In this document: positions 13,973-20,813 of the stretch, one piece after another | How the letters are laid out: every line of letters starts with the position of its first letter | How positions within the stretch are numbered: position 1 is the first letter of the stretch | Virus record (IMG/VR): IMGVR_UViG_3300028388_004678 | Span: 1-24,709 of that record | Length of the DNA: 24,709 nt | Source of the DNA: a virus | Strand: one strand, 5' to 3' | Made by a program: the position numbers and the translations under genes | The notes under the pieces: generated by a model | Databases searched by the model: none | What the model saw: only the letters and a program-made list of their open reading frames with translations | Told to the model about the DNA's origin: nothing

Positions 13973-14001
13973 ATTATAATTTTTTTTTATTTAATTTACA
14001 C
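13973..14001 (-). promoter_or_regulatory. Promoter P5 for the divergent thyX-like gene
   Basis: Minus-strand GTGTAAAT (13994-14001), 15 bases, TATAAT (13973-13978). It lies three bases from the first in-frame ATG, which argues for the internal TTG start. Confidence 0.65.
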
Positions 14002-14009
14002 TTTTAGTA

Positions 14010-14654
14010 TTAACTTAGTTGTTTTTTTAACTGTCTTATAAGATCTGCGTCTTCATTCAGTATTTGTATTTTTTCTAGTGCAGATTCAAATTCAATATTT
14101 TTCAAATGTGATATACACATTACAAGCTCTAAGTTTGCGTCGATATCTGAAACAATCAAGTCTTTGTTTTCTATGTCTAAGTGAAAAACGTTTTTGTTTA
14201 TTGCAAACTGCAATTCTTTTACTATTGATTTAAAGAAGCACAACTTAAATTCGTTAATATTCTTTACTTGCAAATTTGATGATATAATGCATTCTATAAA
14301 GCCTTCATCATCTGCTACAGACTTGTCATAATAGTACTTACAGCTAATAGCCTCAAAATAAAAGTCCGTAGTTGTATTAATAATGTTGACTGTGATGTCT
14401 ACCACAAAGTCATAACACAAATTTAATGAATGTATAAAGTCAGGGTTGTAAGTTTTATTTAATATTGTTCTAAAGTTTGATGTTGCTATTATTTGTATGC
14501 AGTCAGATTCTAAGGTAATAGTAATATTGCCGTTGCTTACCATTCCTGAAATAAACAACAAATCAAATTGTATTGTTTCCCATACGCTTGAAATATATTT
14601 TAACGATCTAAAATCTTGATTTTTATAGAATTCTAAATCGTCATGAAAAAACAT
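14010..14654 (-). CDS. Unknown protein, 214 residues
   Basis: I do not recognise this protein. It has no signal peptide or clear membrane helix. The first two thirds look beta-rich (NITITLESDCIQIIATS, DFVVDITVNIINTTTDFYFEA), and the last third looks helical and acidic (ANLELVMCISHLKNIEFESA). AAAGGA lies five bases before ATG 14654. It sits between nucleotide-metabolism genes, which gives only weak context. Confidence 0.5.
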   Translation of the reverse strand: MFFHDDLEFYKNQDFRSLKYISSVWETIQFDLLFISGMVSNGNITITLESDCIQIIATSNFRTILNKTYNPDFIHSLNLCYDFVVDITVNIINTTTDFYFEAISCKYYYDKSVADDEGFIECIISSNLQVKNINEFKLCFFKSIVKELQFAINKNVFHLDIENKDLIVSDIDANLELVMCISHLKNIEFESALEKIQILNEDADLIRQLKKQLS

Positions 14655-14668
14655 TTTAGTCCTTTAGA

Positions 14669-15046
14669 CTAATAACCTTTAACTAGCCTTTCTTTAATTA
14701 TCTCGTCTTTTCTATTAAAAGCATTATAAAATTCTTCTACGTCTACTCCCATAAGAATCATTAAAGAATAAAAGTAGTTAAAAGCGTCAACAATTTCTTC
14801 TAAAAACTCTTCTCTATCGATCTCAGGAACTTCAGTGTCTCTATGAGGCTTCCAGTTTTTAAGATGTCCAAGTGCCTCAAACATTTCTTCAACGCCTTTT
14901 AAAGCAGTCTCTCTAAGCACAACTTGACTAGTTTTGTTAGATATATCTACTGGCCAAGAAGGATATGCATCTTGGTATTTATCTTTAATTGAAAGCATAA
15001 AATTTTCACGCTTGTTAAATATTTCTGCTAGCCTATCTTTACTCAT
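14669..15046 (-). CDS. All-alpha NTP pyrophosphatase (dimeric dUTPase/MazG-like)
   Basis: About 125 residues. ALKGVEEMFEALGHLKNWKP provides the E-x2-E metal-binding helix, and REEFLEEIVDAFNYFYSLMI gives the second E-x3-D helix. A C-terminal NRKDEIIKERLVKGY with the K-x-x-x-N/x-x-R pattern is typical of dimeric dUTPase/dCTPase proteins. They hydrolyse dUTP or related NTPs to the monophosphate, which would feed ThyX and keep uracil out of DNA. The ATG at 15044-15046 is chosen because AGAAAGAGAAAG precedes it and it overlaps the upstream stop; a longer frame starts in a Lys/Arg-rich non-conserved stretch. A trimeric dUTPase is encoded as well at 22631-23116. Confidence 0.68.
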   Translation of the reverse strand: MSKDRLAEIFNKRENFMLSIKDKYQDAYPSWPVDISNKTSQVVLRETALKGVEEMFEALGHLKNWKPHRDTEVPEIDREEFLEEIVDAFNYFYSLMILMGVDVEEFYNAFNRKDEIIKERLVKGY

Positions 15047-15257
15047 CTTTCTCTTTCTGCATTTCTTGCGATGCACTTAGCATTTTTTGAATTTGTGATT
15101 CAAAAACATCAGCGTATTCGCTGTCTAAAACAATCTTGTTGTTATCGTTAACTTCCAGTAACATCATTCTTAAGTGATCAACAATATCAGTGCCTGTAAT
15201 TAAAGCCATCTGAATAAGTTTTACTATTTGTGCAATTGTTGTATCGTCTAAATTCAT
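15039..15257 (-). CDS. Unknown small helical protein
   Basis: 72 residues with a helical, Leu/Ile/Met-rich first half (IAQIVKLIQMALITGTDIVDHL) and an acidic, coiled-coil-like end (MLSASQEMQKEKDE). Start ATG 15257 follows AGGAG. It overlaps the pyrophosphatase start by eight bases. No function recognised. Confidence 0.5.
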   Translation of the reverse strand: MNLDDTTIAQIVKLIQMALITGTDIVDHLRMMLLEVNDNNKIVLDSEYADVFESQIQKMLSASQEMQKEKDE

Positions 15258-15265
15258 TTTTTCTC

Positions 15266-15631
15266 CTAAATTATTAGTGGGGTTTTTTCTATTTTGCTAT
15301 TTATAACTTGATCATCGTGTTCCATAACTTTAATCATGTCAATGCCGTCTACTTTTTTAAGTGACCTAATCATAGTCATAAACGGATCTTTGTCTTCAAT
15401 AAAACTAGGAATGTAAGAAACGTTTAGTTCTATAAGTCTGTGGCCATAAGAGGTTACTACATCTGATATTGGCCTTGTTTGTCTAACTGTCACAACGCCT
15501 GGTAAAGCTCTCATATCTGTCATTATATCTAAAACAGTCGGGTCATCTCTGTCTTCGATTTTAATTCTACACCTAATTAAGCAATTAATTAAATCACTGT
15601 GTCTTTCAAGTAAAAGATTTTTTATTTTCAT
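15266..15631 (-). CDS. Unknown protein with ferredoxin-like strand pattern
   Basis: 121 residues. DIMTDMRALPGVVTVRQTRP, then HRLIELNVSYIP, then a helix and a final strand (GIDMIKVMEHD), suggests a beta-alpha-beta ferredoxin-like fold; similar short proteins with the R-x-L-P-G-V-V-x-V pattern occur in other phages, from memory. Function unknown. AAGGAG lies ten bases before ATG 15631. The N-terminus has LLLE at residues 6-9, but this is weaker than the N-terminal tags on other proteins here. Confidence 0.5.
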   Translation of the reverse strand: MKIKNLLLERHSDLINCLIRCRIKIEDRDDPTVLDIMTDMRALPGVVTVRQTRPISDVVTSYGHRLIELNVSYIPSFIEDKDPFMTMIRSLKKVDGIDMIKVMEHDDQVINSKIEKTPLII

Positions 15632-15662
15632 GTCAATTATCTCCTTATAACAATTAATTATT

Positions 15663-16367
15663 TTATTTACTTAAATTGTTATAAGACATTACCGTAACAG
15701 GCCACAATTCTTTAATAATATTTAGCATTCCCACAGCTAGTTTTTGAATTTCCCATTGCGCTCCTTCGTGGGTTCTTAAACTAATAAACTTTAAAATATT
15801 GTTAAGATTTGCTGTAGCGTAATATTCTGTGTATAAGTTTTGTGGTAGTATCATTCTTGCTTGTTCTCTTGCGATACCTTTGCTAATCATATCGTTATAT
15901 AGTGTAATAGAATTTTGGACATGATAGTCGACTGCTTCATTACAGAGCCTACTTTCTAAAAGAATGGGAAAAGAATCCATTTGAGGATTAATCTTTTCTT
16001 CGATGTTTGAAGCCTGTCTATTTGATTTATGTTGAGTTCTATACTCTTGAGGAATATAAAACTCCATGTTTACATCTGTATACCTTCTTGATATTTCATT
16101 ATAAGACCAAGTTCGATGACGATGATGTTGTGATCTAATAAAGAGCGGTACCTTAATTCTAAAGGTAGCAATATTATGCTCTAGTGTAGAAGTGTGCTGG
16201 TGCTTAATTAAATAATTAATTAACTTCTTGTCTTTGTCATCTAGACAGTTTTTCTCTACGCCAAAAGATACTCTAGCAGAGTTAACGACAGTAATGTCTT
16301 CACCCATTGATTGGACTAATTCAATTTTACCAATATTATCGTCGTAAAGATAGTGTGTTTTTGTCAT
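15663..16367 (-). CDS. thyX: Flavin-dependent thymidylate synthase ThyX
   Basis: 234 residues. The signature RHRTWSYNEISRRYT (near 83-97) is the canonical RHRx7S motif. NLNNILKFISLRTHEGAQWEIQ near 192 is the C-terminal substrate and folate-binding block. ThyX methylates dUMP to dTMP using FAD, NADPH and methylene-tetrahydrofolate. It fits with the dUTPases and ribonucleotide reductase encoded nearby, which supply dUMP and deoxynucleotides for phage DNA synthesis. Start ATG 16367 with AGAGG seven bases upstream; promoter P6 precedes it. Length is normal for the family. The second ThyX-like gene at 13131 lacks several of these active-site residues. Confidence 0.92.
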   Translation of the reverse strand: MTKTHYLYDDNIGKIELVQSMGEDITVVNSARVSFGVEKNCLDDKDKKLINYLIKHQHTSTLEHNIATFRIKVPLFIRSQHHRHRTWSYNEISRRYTDVNMEFYIPQEYRTQHKSNRQASNIEEKINPQMDSFPILLESRLCNEAVDYHVQNSITLYNDMISKGIAREQARMILPQNLYTEYYATANLNNILKFISLRTHEGAQWEIQKLAVGMLNIIKELWPVTVMSYNNLSK

Positions 16368-16393
16368 ATTTAACCTCTTGTTTAATAATATAA

Positions 16394-16422
16394 ATTATAT
16401 GACAAAAATAATTATTTTACAC
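16394..16422 (-). promoter_or_regulatory. Promoter P6 for thyX
   Basis: Minus-strand GTGTAAAA (16415-16422), 15 bases, TATAAT (16394-16399), about 27 bases before the thyX ATG. Confidence 0.65.
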
Positions 16423-16427
16423 AAAAT

Positions 16428-17222
16428 TTAAACTATATTTTCATCTAATCCGTAATATAGTTTTTCTGCCCAAGGAATGACATCCCACTTCTTAGCTGAG
16501 ATGTTGTGGTGTCCTACAATACTATATTTAGTAGCTTCTCCTACTGACATAACTTCTAAGCTTTCACATACAGGTTTGTCTTCAAGACCTGTTGCTTCTT
16601 TTAAAGACTGTAAGAATTGACGGCAAACAGCAGAAAAATCATCACCAATCATTACTGTTTTTCTACCTCTTACTCTGCTATCTGGAATTTTGCACACTTC
16701 AAGGCTTGCGTCTGGGTACCAATTTTTTGTTTTATCCCAGTATTTTTCTTCCGGATGCATGCAAATATCAACGCCAATAGAGTGTTTATTAAATTTACCT
16801 GCATGGTAGGCAACTAATCCTGTGTCTAAACACTGCAAAATTTCATATTCACCTGTTTTATGATTTCTACCGATTAAAAAATGCGAAGACACATGACGTC
16901 CTCTTGCAAGATTAAAAACATTATAGCAGTGCCTTGTATTAAGACCACCCCAGTGCACACAAATTGTGCTTGGGTCTTTCTTTCTATTATACCAATTTTT
17001 TGTTCCATCATCGAGTTCATATAAAGGCAAATCCCAGTTAACTTCTAACGGTGAATCAATTGGCACTACTTTACCCATATGCATCATAATTGGCATGCCG
17101 TAGTAATTTCTAACAGCTCTGTGAGTGTTAGGTCCGTAAATACCATCAGCTTTGACACCAACCTCTTGTTGTAATGATGTCACGTATTCTTTGTTTTTAT
17201 TTAAAGTACTAAACTGTTCCAT
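16428..17222 (-). CDS. N-acetylmuramoyl-L-alanine amidase with peptidoglycan-binding domain (endolysin-like)
   Basis: 264 residues. Residues about 14-45 (SLQQEVGVKADGIYGPNTHRAV) form a PG_binding_1 repeat. The catalytic amidase_2 domain follows: ICVHWGGLNT with the first zinc His near 87, SSHFLIGRN, LVAYHAGKFNKHSIGVDICM, and GHHNISAKKWDVIPW near 240 with the second His and the Lys/Asp region. It cleaves the bond between muramic acid and the stem peptide. No signal peptide or membrane segment is seen, so it would need a holin or act from the virion; neither partner is in this window. Its ATG overlaps the previous gene by 14 bases. Confidence 0.87.
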   Translation of the reverse strand: MEQFSTLNKNKEYVTSLQQEVGVKADGIYGPNTHRAVRNYYGMPIMMHMGKVVPIDSPLEVNWDLPLYELDDGTKNWYNRKKDPSTICVHWGGLNTRHCYNVFNLARGRHVSSHFLIGRNHKTGEYEILQCLDTGLVAYHAGKFNKHSIGVDICMHPEEKYWDKTKNWYPDASLEVCKIPDSRVRGRKTVMIGDDFSAVCRQFLQSLKEATGLEDKPVCESLEVMSVGEATKYSIVGHHNISAKKWDVIPWAEKLYYGLDENIV

Positions 17223-17643
17223 GTTTTGCCCTCTCTTTTTCTATTTTATTTCTAAGACCTTCTATCGAATTTTCAGACTTTAAAAAAGGCTTATCTTTCA
17301 ATAGGATTTCTATACACTGAATTGTAAATTCTATAAAGTCTCTTACGTTGTCATCAGTTAACTCTTCTTCACGTTTATATAAAAAACTTTTTTTTAACCT
17401 AAATCCTAAGAATTCGCTATCAGCATCGTTTACTATTTCTAGATATTTTGTATAAGAAGAAAGATTTTCAATTAATAAATTTAAGCAATAAAATGCAGAT
17501 AAATCAGTTCTTACAAAACTATCAATAAAGTCTTTTGCGCTGCTATAGTCCTGATTTATGGTTTTTTGACTAATCTCATGCAATAAACTATTACTTGACA
17601 AAAAACTTCTCCACTGATTAAACATTTCATGTATGTTTTTCAT
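17209..17643 (-). CDS. Unknown helical protein with phage-type N-terminal tag
   Basis: 144 residues, almost all predicted helical, with no recognised domain. The first 23 residues (MFNQWRSFLSSNSLLHE) match the short amphipathic pattern W-x-x-F-L ending [L/I]-x-E seen on several unrelated proteins in this window. LLHE could be a cleavage site of a T4-type prohead protease, so the protein could be head cargo; that is inference. AAAAAGG lies seven bases before ATG 17643. It lies directly upstream of the amidase gene. Confidence 0.5.
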   Translation of the reverse strand: MKNIHEMFNQWRSFLSSNSLLHEISQKTINQDYSSAKDFIDSFVRTDLSAFYCLNLLIENLSSYTKYLEIVNDADSEFLGFRLKKSFLYKREEELTDDNVRDFIEFTIQCIEILLKDKPFLKSENSIEGLRNKIEKERAKHGTV

Positions 17644-17676
17644 ATTTAGCCTTTTTAAATTTAAGTATTATAAGTA

Positions 17677-18282
17677 TTATTCTAAGTCAATTGACACAGA
17701 TACTTTTGCTTTTAAGACTGGAACTCTTAGTTGTTGAACTAGATTATGTTCTTTTGCCTCTTCAGCTTCTAAAAACCAATCAGCATGACCTTTGTCATGA
17801 ATAAGATTTAAAAAGTAATCATCAGGCTTTCCACAATTTCTAGCCATCATTGTGTAAAGTTTCTTGTTAAGCCTTTCAGCTTCTCTTGCATCTGATTTGA
17901 GCTCTTCTACTTTGCCAAAAGCTGATGCTGCAACGTCATGAATCATTAAAATTGCATCTTTGTCCATAAACCTAAGACCGTCTTCACCAAAAGAAGCGAG
18001 AAGAGCTCCGCATGACATGGCTTTACCTTTTACAATAGTTGCAATAGGTATCTTAGAAGATTTAATAGTGCCGATCATTGAAAGTAAAGAATAAGCTTGA
18101 CCTCCGTATGAATCAATTACAACTGGAATTACCTTCTGTCCTGTATTTTGTGCAGCACTCACTAGATTTGAAAACTCATTAGCAGACTCCTCGTCAAATT
18201 TGTTTACTGTAATTACTACAGGATCAGCATGTAGTTCTAACTCTTTAACAAGTGAAGATACGTCTGCAATAAAATTAATCAT
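17677..18282 (-). CDS. ClpP-like serine protease
   Basis: 201 residues. PVVIDSYGGQAYSLLSMIGTI is the oxyanion-hole strand of ClpP. GKAMSCGALLASFG near 107 carries the catalytic Ser; AILMIHDVA near 132 the His; and HADWFLEAEEAKEHNLV near 180 the Asp of the S-H-D triad. ClpP-fold proteases in phages often act as prohead maturation proteases, but this gene lies among metabolic rather than capsid genes, so it may instead work with a host or phage unfoldase. No ClpX- or ClpA-like gene is in the window. It starts at ATG 18282 after GAAAGG and has its own promoter P7. Confidence 0.85.
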   Translation of the reverse strand: MINFIADVSSLVKELELHADPVVITVNKFDEESANEFSNLVSAAQNTGQKVIPVVIDSYGGQAYSLLSMIGTIKSSKIPIATIVKGKAMSCGALLASFGEDGLRFMDKDAILMIHDVAASAFGKVEELKSDAREAERLNKKLYTMMARNCGKPDDYFLNLIHDKGHADWFLEAEEAKEHNLVQQLRVPVLKAKVSVSIDLE

Positions 18283-18311
18283 TAAATTTAGCCTTTCTTT
18301 TGTTTTTTATT

Positions 18312-18340
18312 ATTATATTAGTAAAGATGTTTTTTTACAA
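18312..18340 (-). promoter_or_regulatory. Promoter P7 for the clpP-like gene
   Basis: Minus-strand TTGTAAAA (18333-18340), 15 bases, TATAAT (18312-18317). It overlaps the thioredoxin stop codon. The upstream box deviates at two positions from GTGTAAAT but spacing is the same. Confidence 0.55.
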
Positions 18341-18574
18341 CGATCGAAGTGAATCAATAGTAGTAGCGCCTATTTTTCTAGATACTTCTTTACCGTCTTC
18401 AACAACTACAAAAGTTGGAACATTCATTACTTGATATTGTGTAGCTAAATCCATATCTTCAGTAATGTCAACTAACTTTATCTTTAGTTCATCTCTAATA
18501 GTTTCAGTTAACATGTTTTTCATTTGCTTACAAGGTCCACACCACGGTGAACTAAAAAATAATATTTCTTTCAT
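18335..18574 (-). CDS. Thioredoxin-like protein
   Basis: 79 residues from ATG 18574, which has AAAGAG upstream; a longer frame to 18598 overlaps nrdB and adds a non-conserved tail. FFSSPWCGPCKQM has the WCGPC redox motif, and NVPTFVVVEDGKEV has the cis-Pro loop. It is short but complete for a phage mini-thioredoxin. Directly downstream of nrdB, it is the likely reductant of the CxxC tail of NrdA. Confidence 0.9.
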   Translation of the reverse strand: MKEILFFSSPWCGPCKQMKNMLTETIRDELKIKLVDITEDMDLATQYQVMNVPTFVVVEDGKEVSRKIGATTIDSLRSL

Positions 18575-18590
18575 TATATAATCTCTTTCT

Positions 18591-19556
18591 TTATCCAATT
18601 AATTCCCAACCCCAGCTATCACCGCTCATTCCATCTGCATTATAGTCTGTAACTGTTCCTTCAAAGAAGTTTTTGAAGCTATCACCATTTATAATCCAGT
18701 CGAGCCAGTCTAGAGGGTTAGTTTTTACTTTAAAGTTAGGTTTAAGACCAAGCTGAATGAGTCTTCTATCTGCTAGATATCTAATATATTGCTTTACTTC
18801 TTCTTTATCTAGACCTTCAATATCACCCATTTCATAAGCAAGATCAATAACCTTGTCTTCTAGCTTAACAGCTTGACGGTACATTTTATAAATTGATTTT
18901 TTAAATTCGTCATTAACAATCCTTGGATGTTCTTTAACATACTCTCTAAATAATTGTGTCATACCTTGAACATGCATAGTCTCGTCTCTAATACTCCACT
19001 CAACGATCTCGCACATTCCTTTCATTTTACCAAACCGCTGATAGTTTAGTAGCATTACAAATGCTGAAAATAGACTCATTCCTTCATTGCAAGCAGATTG
19101 CGCTAAAGCTAAACCCAAGCCTTTCTTGGTGCTTACATCGTTTTGCTGCATAAACTCTATTTTGTCACTCATTTCTTTATATTCTAAAAATGCGCTATAC
19201 TCCTCTTCAGGAAGACCTAGAGTGTCATTGAGGAGAGCGTATGACCTCTGGTGTGTGCCTTCACGATTTGCAAAGCTTAATAACATACTCCTGATTTCAT
19301 TATTCTTAAACTTAGGAATAAACAGGTCGCAATAATTGCCGCCTACTTGCACGTCGCTTTGTGTGAACAATCTTAGTATTTGTGTAATATGATTTTTTTC
19401 TTCTTTAGAAACTTTGCCGCCTTTCCACTGATTAACATCTTCAGCAAGCTTTGCTTCCCAGCTTCCCCAATGAATTTTTTCGTGGCTTTCTGCAATTTCC
19501 ATTGCCCACGGGTATTTAAAAGGCTTGTACGTTGTATTATATTTAAGTAATGACAT
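18591..19556 (-). CDS. nrdB: Class I ribonucleotide reductase beta subunit
   Basis: 321 residues. The di-metal ligands are present: Asp in FTQSDVQVGG, Glu and His in REGTHQRSY near 98-106, Glu in CNEGMSLF, and Glu and His in RDETMH. The Tyr four residues after the His of REGTH is in the place of the radical Tyr, so this looks like a tyrosyl-radical enzyme. The C-terminus (SGDSWGWELIG) would dock on NrdA. Start ATG 19556 after AAGGA. It lies in the same strand run as thioredoxin (downstream) and nrdA (upstream, separated by Nudix and a plus-strand gene). Confidence 0.93.
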   Translation of the reverse strand: MSLLKYNTTYKPFKYPWAMEIAESHEKIHWGSWEAKLAEDVNQWKGGKVSKEEKNHITQILRLFTQSDVQVGGNYCDLFIPKFKNNEIRSMLLSFANREGTHQRSYALLNDTLGLPEEEYSAFLEYKEMSDKIEFMQQNDVSTKKGLGLALAQSACNEGMSLFSAFVMLLNYQRFGKMKGMCEIVEWSIRDETMHVQGMTQLFREYVKEHPRIVNDEFKKSIYKMYRQAVKLEDKVIDLAYEMGDIEGLDKEEVKQYIRYLADRRLIQLGLKPNFKVKTNPLDWLDWIINGDSFKNFFEGTVTDYNADGMSGDSWGWELIG

Positions 19557-19580
19557 TTTTATCCTTAATTTTTATTTATC

Positions 19581-20084
19581 TTACATGTTGCTAAACACTT
19601 TTTTAAGTGTATCTTTTACAGTTGGAACAAATTCATAATTGTTTATTTCATCTTGACTAATCCAAGAGTAGTCCATTGATTCTGAAAATCCTAGTTCATC
19701 GCTAATCGGTAATTTAGAGTTTCTATCATCAGCATTATAAATATTATCAGGCAACTCATTTGAATTTGTATATGCTTTAAAAGTTTCAAGTATATAACTT
19801 CCGCCATCAAAATACCCCATAGACTCGACATCTTTTTCGCTAATTACTATATTTGTTTCTTCTTTTATTTCTCTCACAACAGCATGCTCATTATTTTCTC
19901 CAGAATCAACCATACCTCCTGGCAAATTCCATTTTCCAGGCATCCATGGTGCAGTATCACCTCTTTGTAAAATTAAAATTTTATTACCTTTAATAATTGC
20001 TGCTGCTACAACTTTTCTTTTATTATCAATTTTAGAAGTAGTCTCGTTTAAGTATAACTTAATATATTTTTTTAAAACAAACAC
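19581..20084 (-). CDS. Nudix hydrolase with phage-type N-terminal tag
   Basis: 167 residues, GTG start at 20082-20084 with AAGGA seven bases upstream. The Nudix box is nearly complete: GGMVDSGENNEHAVVREIKE followed by ETNI, fitting Gx5Ex7REUxEExGU except that the last Gly is Asn. VVAAAIIKGNKILILQRG and KWNLPGG are typical flanks. Substrates cannot be told: dNTP cleaning, NAD or mRNA caps are all possible. The first 14 residues (VLKKYIKLYLNE) precede the domain and end in LNE, like the other tagged proteins here. Promoter P8 lies upstream, in the region shared with the divergent plus-strand gene. Confidence 0.85.
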   Translation of the reverse strand: MFVLKKYIKLYLNETTSKIDNKRKVVAAAIIKGNKILILQRGDTAPWMPGKWNLPGGMVDSGENNEHAVVREIKEETNIVISEKDVESMGYFDGGSYILETFKAYTNSNELPDNIYNADDRNSKLPISDELGFSESMDYSWISQDEINNYEFVPTVKDTLKKVFSNM

Positions 20085-20101
20085 TGTCTTTTCCTTACCG
20101 T

Positions 20102-20130
20102 ATTGTATATGTATATTTAAATATTTACAC
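20102..20130 (-). promoter_or_regulatory. Promoter P8 for the Nudix gene, in a divergent intergenic region
   Basis: Minus-strand GTGTAAAT (20123-20130), 15 bases, TACAAT (20102-20107). The plus-strand gene starts only 12 bases from the upstream box. Confidence 0.55.
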
Positions 20131-20141
20131 TAAGATGATAT

Positions 20142-20813
20142 ATGAAAAACAAAGAGTTTAAATTATTAATTGAATCATGGCAAAATTTCTTAAATGAGTC
20201 AGAGTCTGCTTATGAAGAATTACATTTGTATGATTTTGACGATACTTTATTTAGAAGTCCTTTTCCGCCTGATTGGTGGTATGAAGATATTTCTGTGTAC
20301 AAACTGTGGGATCCTAAAAATCCTCCTACACTTGCTAAAAACATTACAGAAGAATGGGACACTAGTACAGAAAGCCTTGGCCCGCCTTTTATGCCTTTAA
20401 ATCCTCCGTTAAATAATAAATATTGGAAGACTGATGTTGTTAAAAATGCTATTGATTCACAAAACAATGTAAGAGTTTATAATGTATTTTGTACAGGAAG
20501 AAACATTATATTAAAAAATCACATAGAAGATATGATGTCTAATGTAGGACTAAACTTCGACAAAGACAAAATGTTTTTAAGAAAAGATGACAGCCCAAGC
20601 GTTGTACAATTTAAAGTAAATGTTGTTAAAGACATTTTAGATAAAAATCTAAGCATTAAAAAAGTTCAAGTTTGGGAAGACAGTTCAACAAACTTAAATG
20701 AAATTGAACGTTTATGTAAAGAATATAATATAGAATTTGTTGGTCACAAAATACCAAGAGATCCTATTGTAATAGAAATGACAAAAGAAGAATACTTAAA
20801 AATTAAAAATTAA
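20142..20813 (+). CDS. HAD-superfamily phosphatase-like protein (RNA-repair HAD type)
   Basis: 223 residues. LHLYDFDDTLFRSP near 27-40 is the D-x-D-x-T nucleophile motif. VFCTGRN near 113 is motif II, and KVQVWEDSSTNLNEI near 180 the acidic motif. The layout, including PPDWW after the first motif, resembles the HAD domain of Swiss-army-knife RNA-repair proteins, so it may remove phosphates from nucleic acid ends; the substrate is not proven. Residues 1-19 (KEFKLLIESWQNFLNE) are a clear copy of the N-terminal tag ending LNE. It lies against the flow of the nucleotide genes, and its stop overlaps the nrdA stop by four bases. Confidence 0.75.
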   Translation: MKNKEFKLLIESWQNFLNESESAYEELHLYDFDDTLFRSPFPPDWWYEDISVYKLWDPKNPPTLAKNITEEWDTSTESLGPPFMPLNPPLNNKYWKTDVVKNAIDSQNNVRVYNVFCTGRNIILKNHIEDMMSNVGLNFDKDKMFLRKDDSPSVVQFKVNVVKDILDKNLSIKKVQVWEDSSTNLNEIERLCKEYNIEFVGHKIPRDPIVIEMTKEEYLKIKN

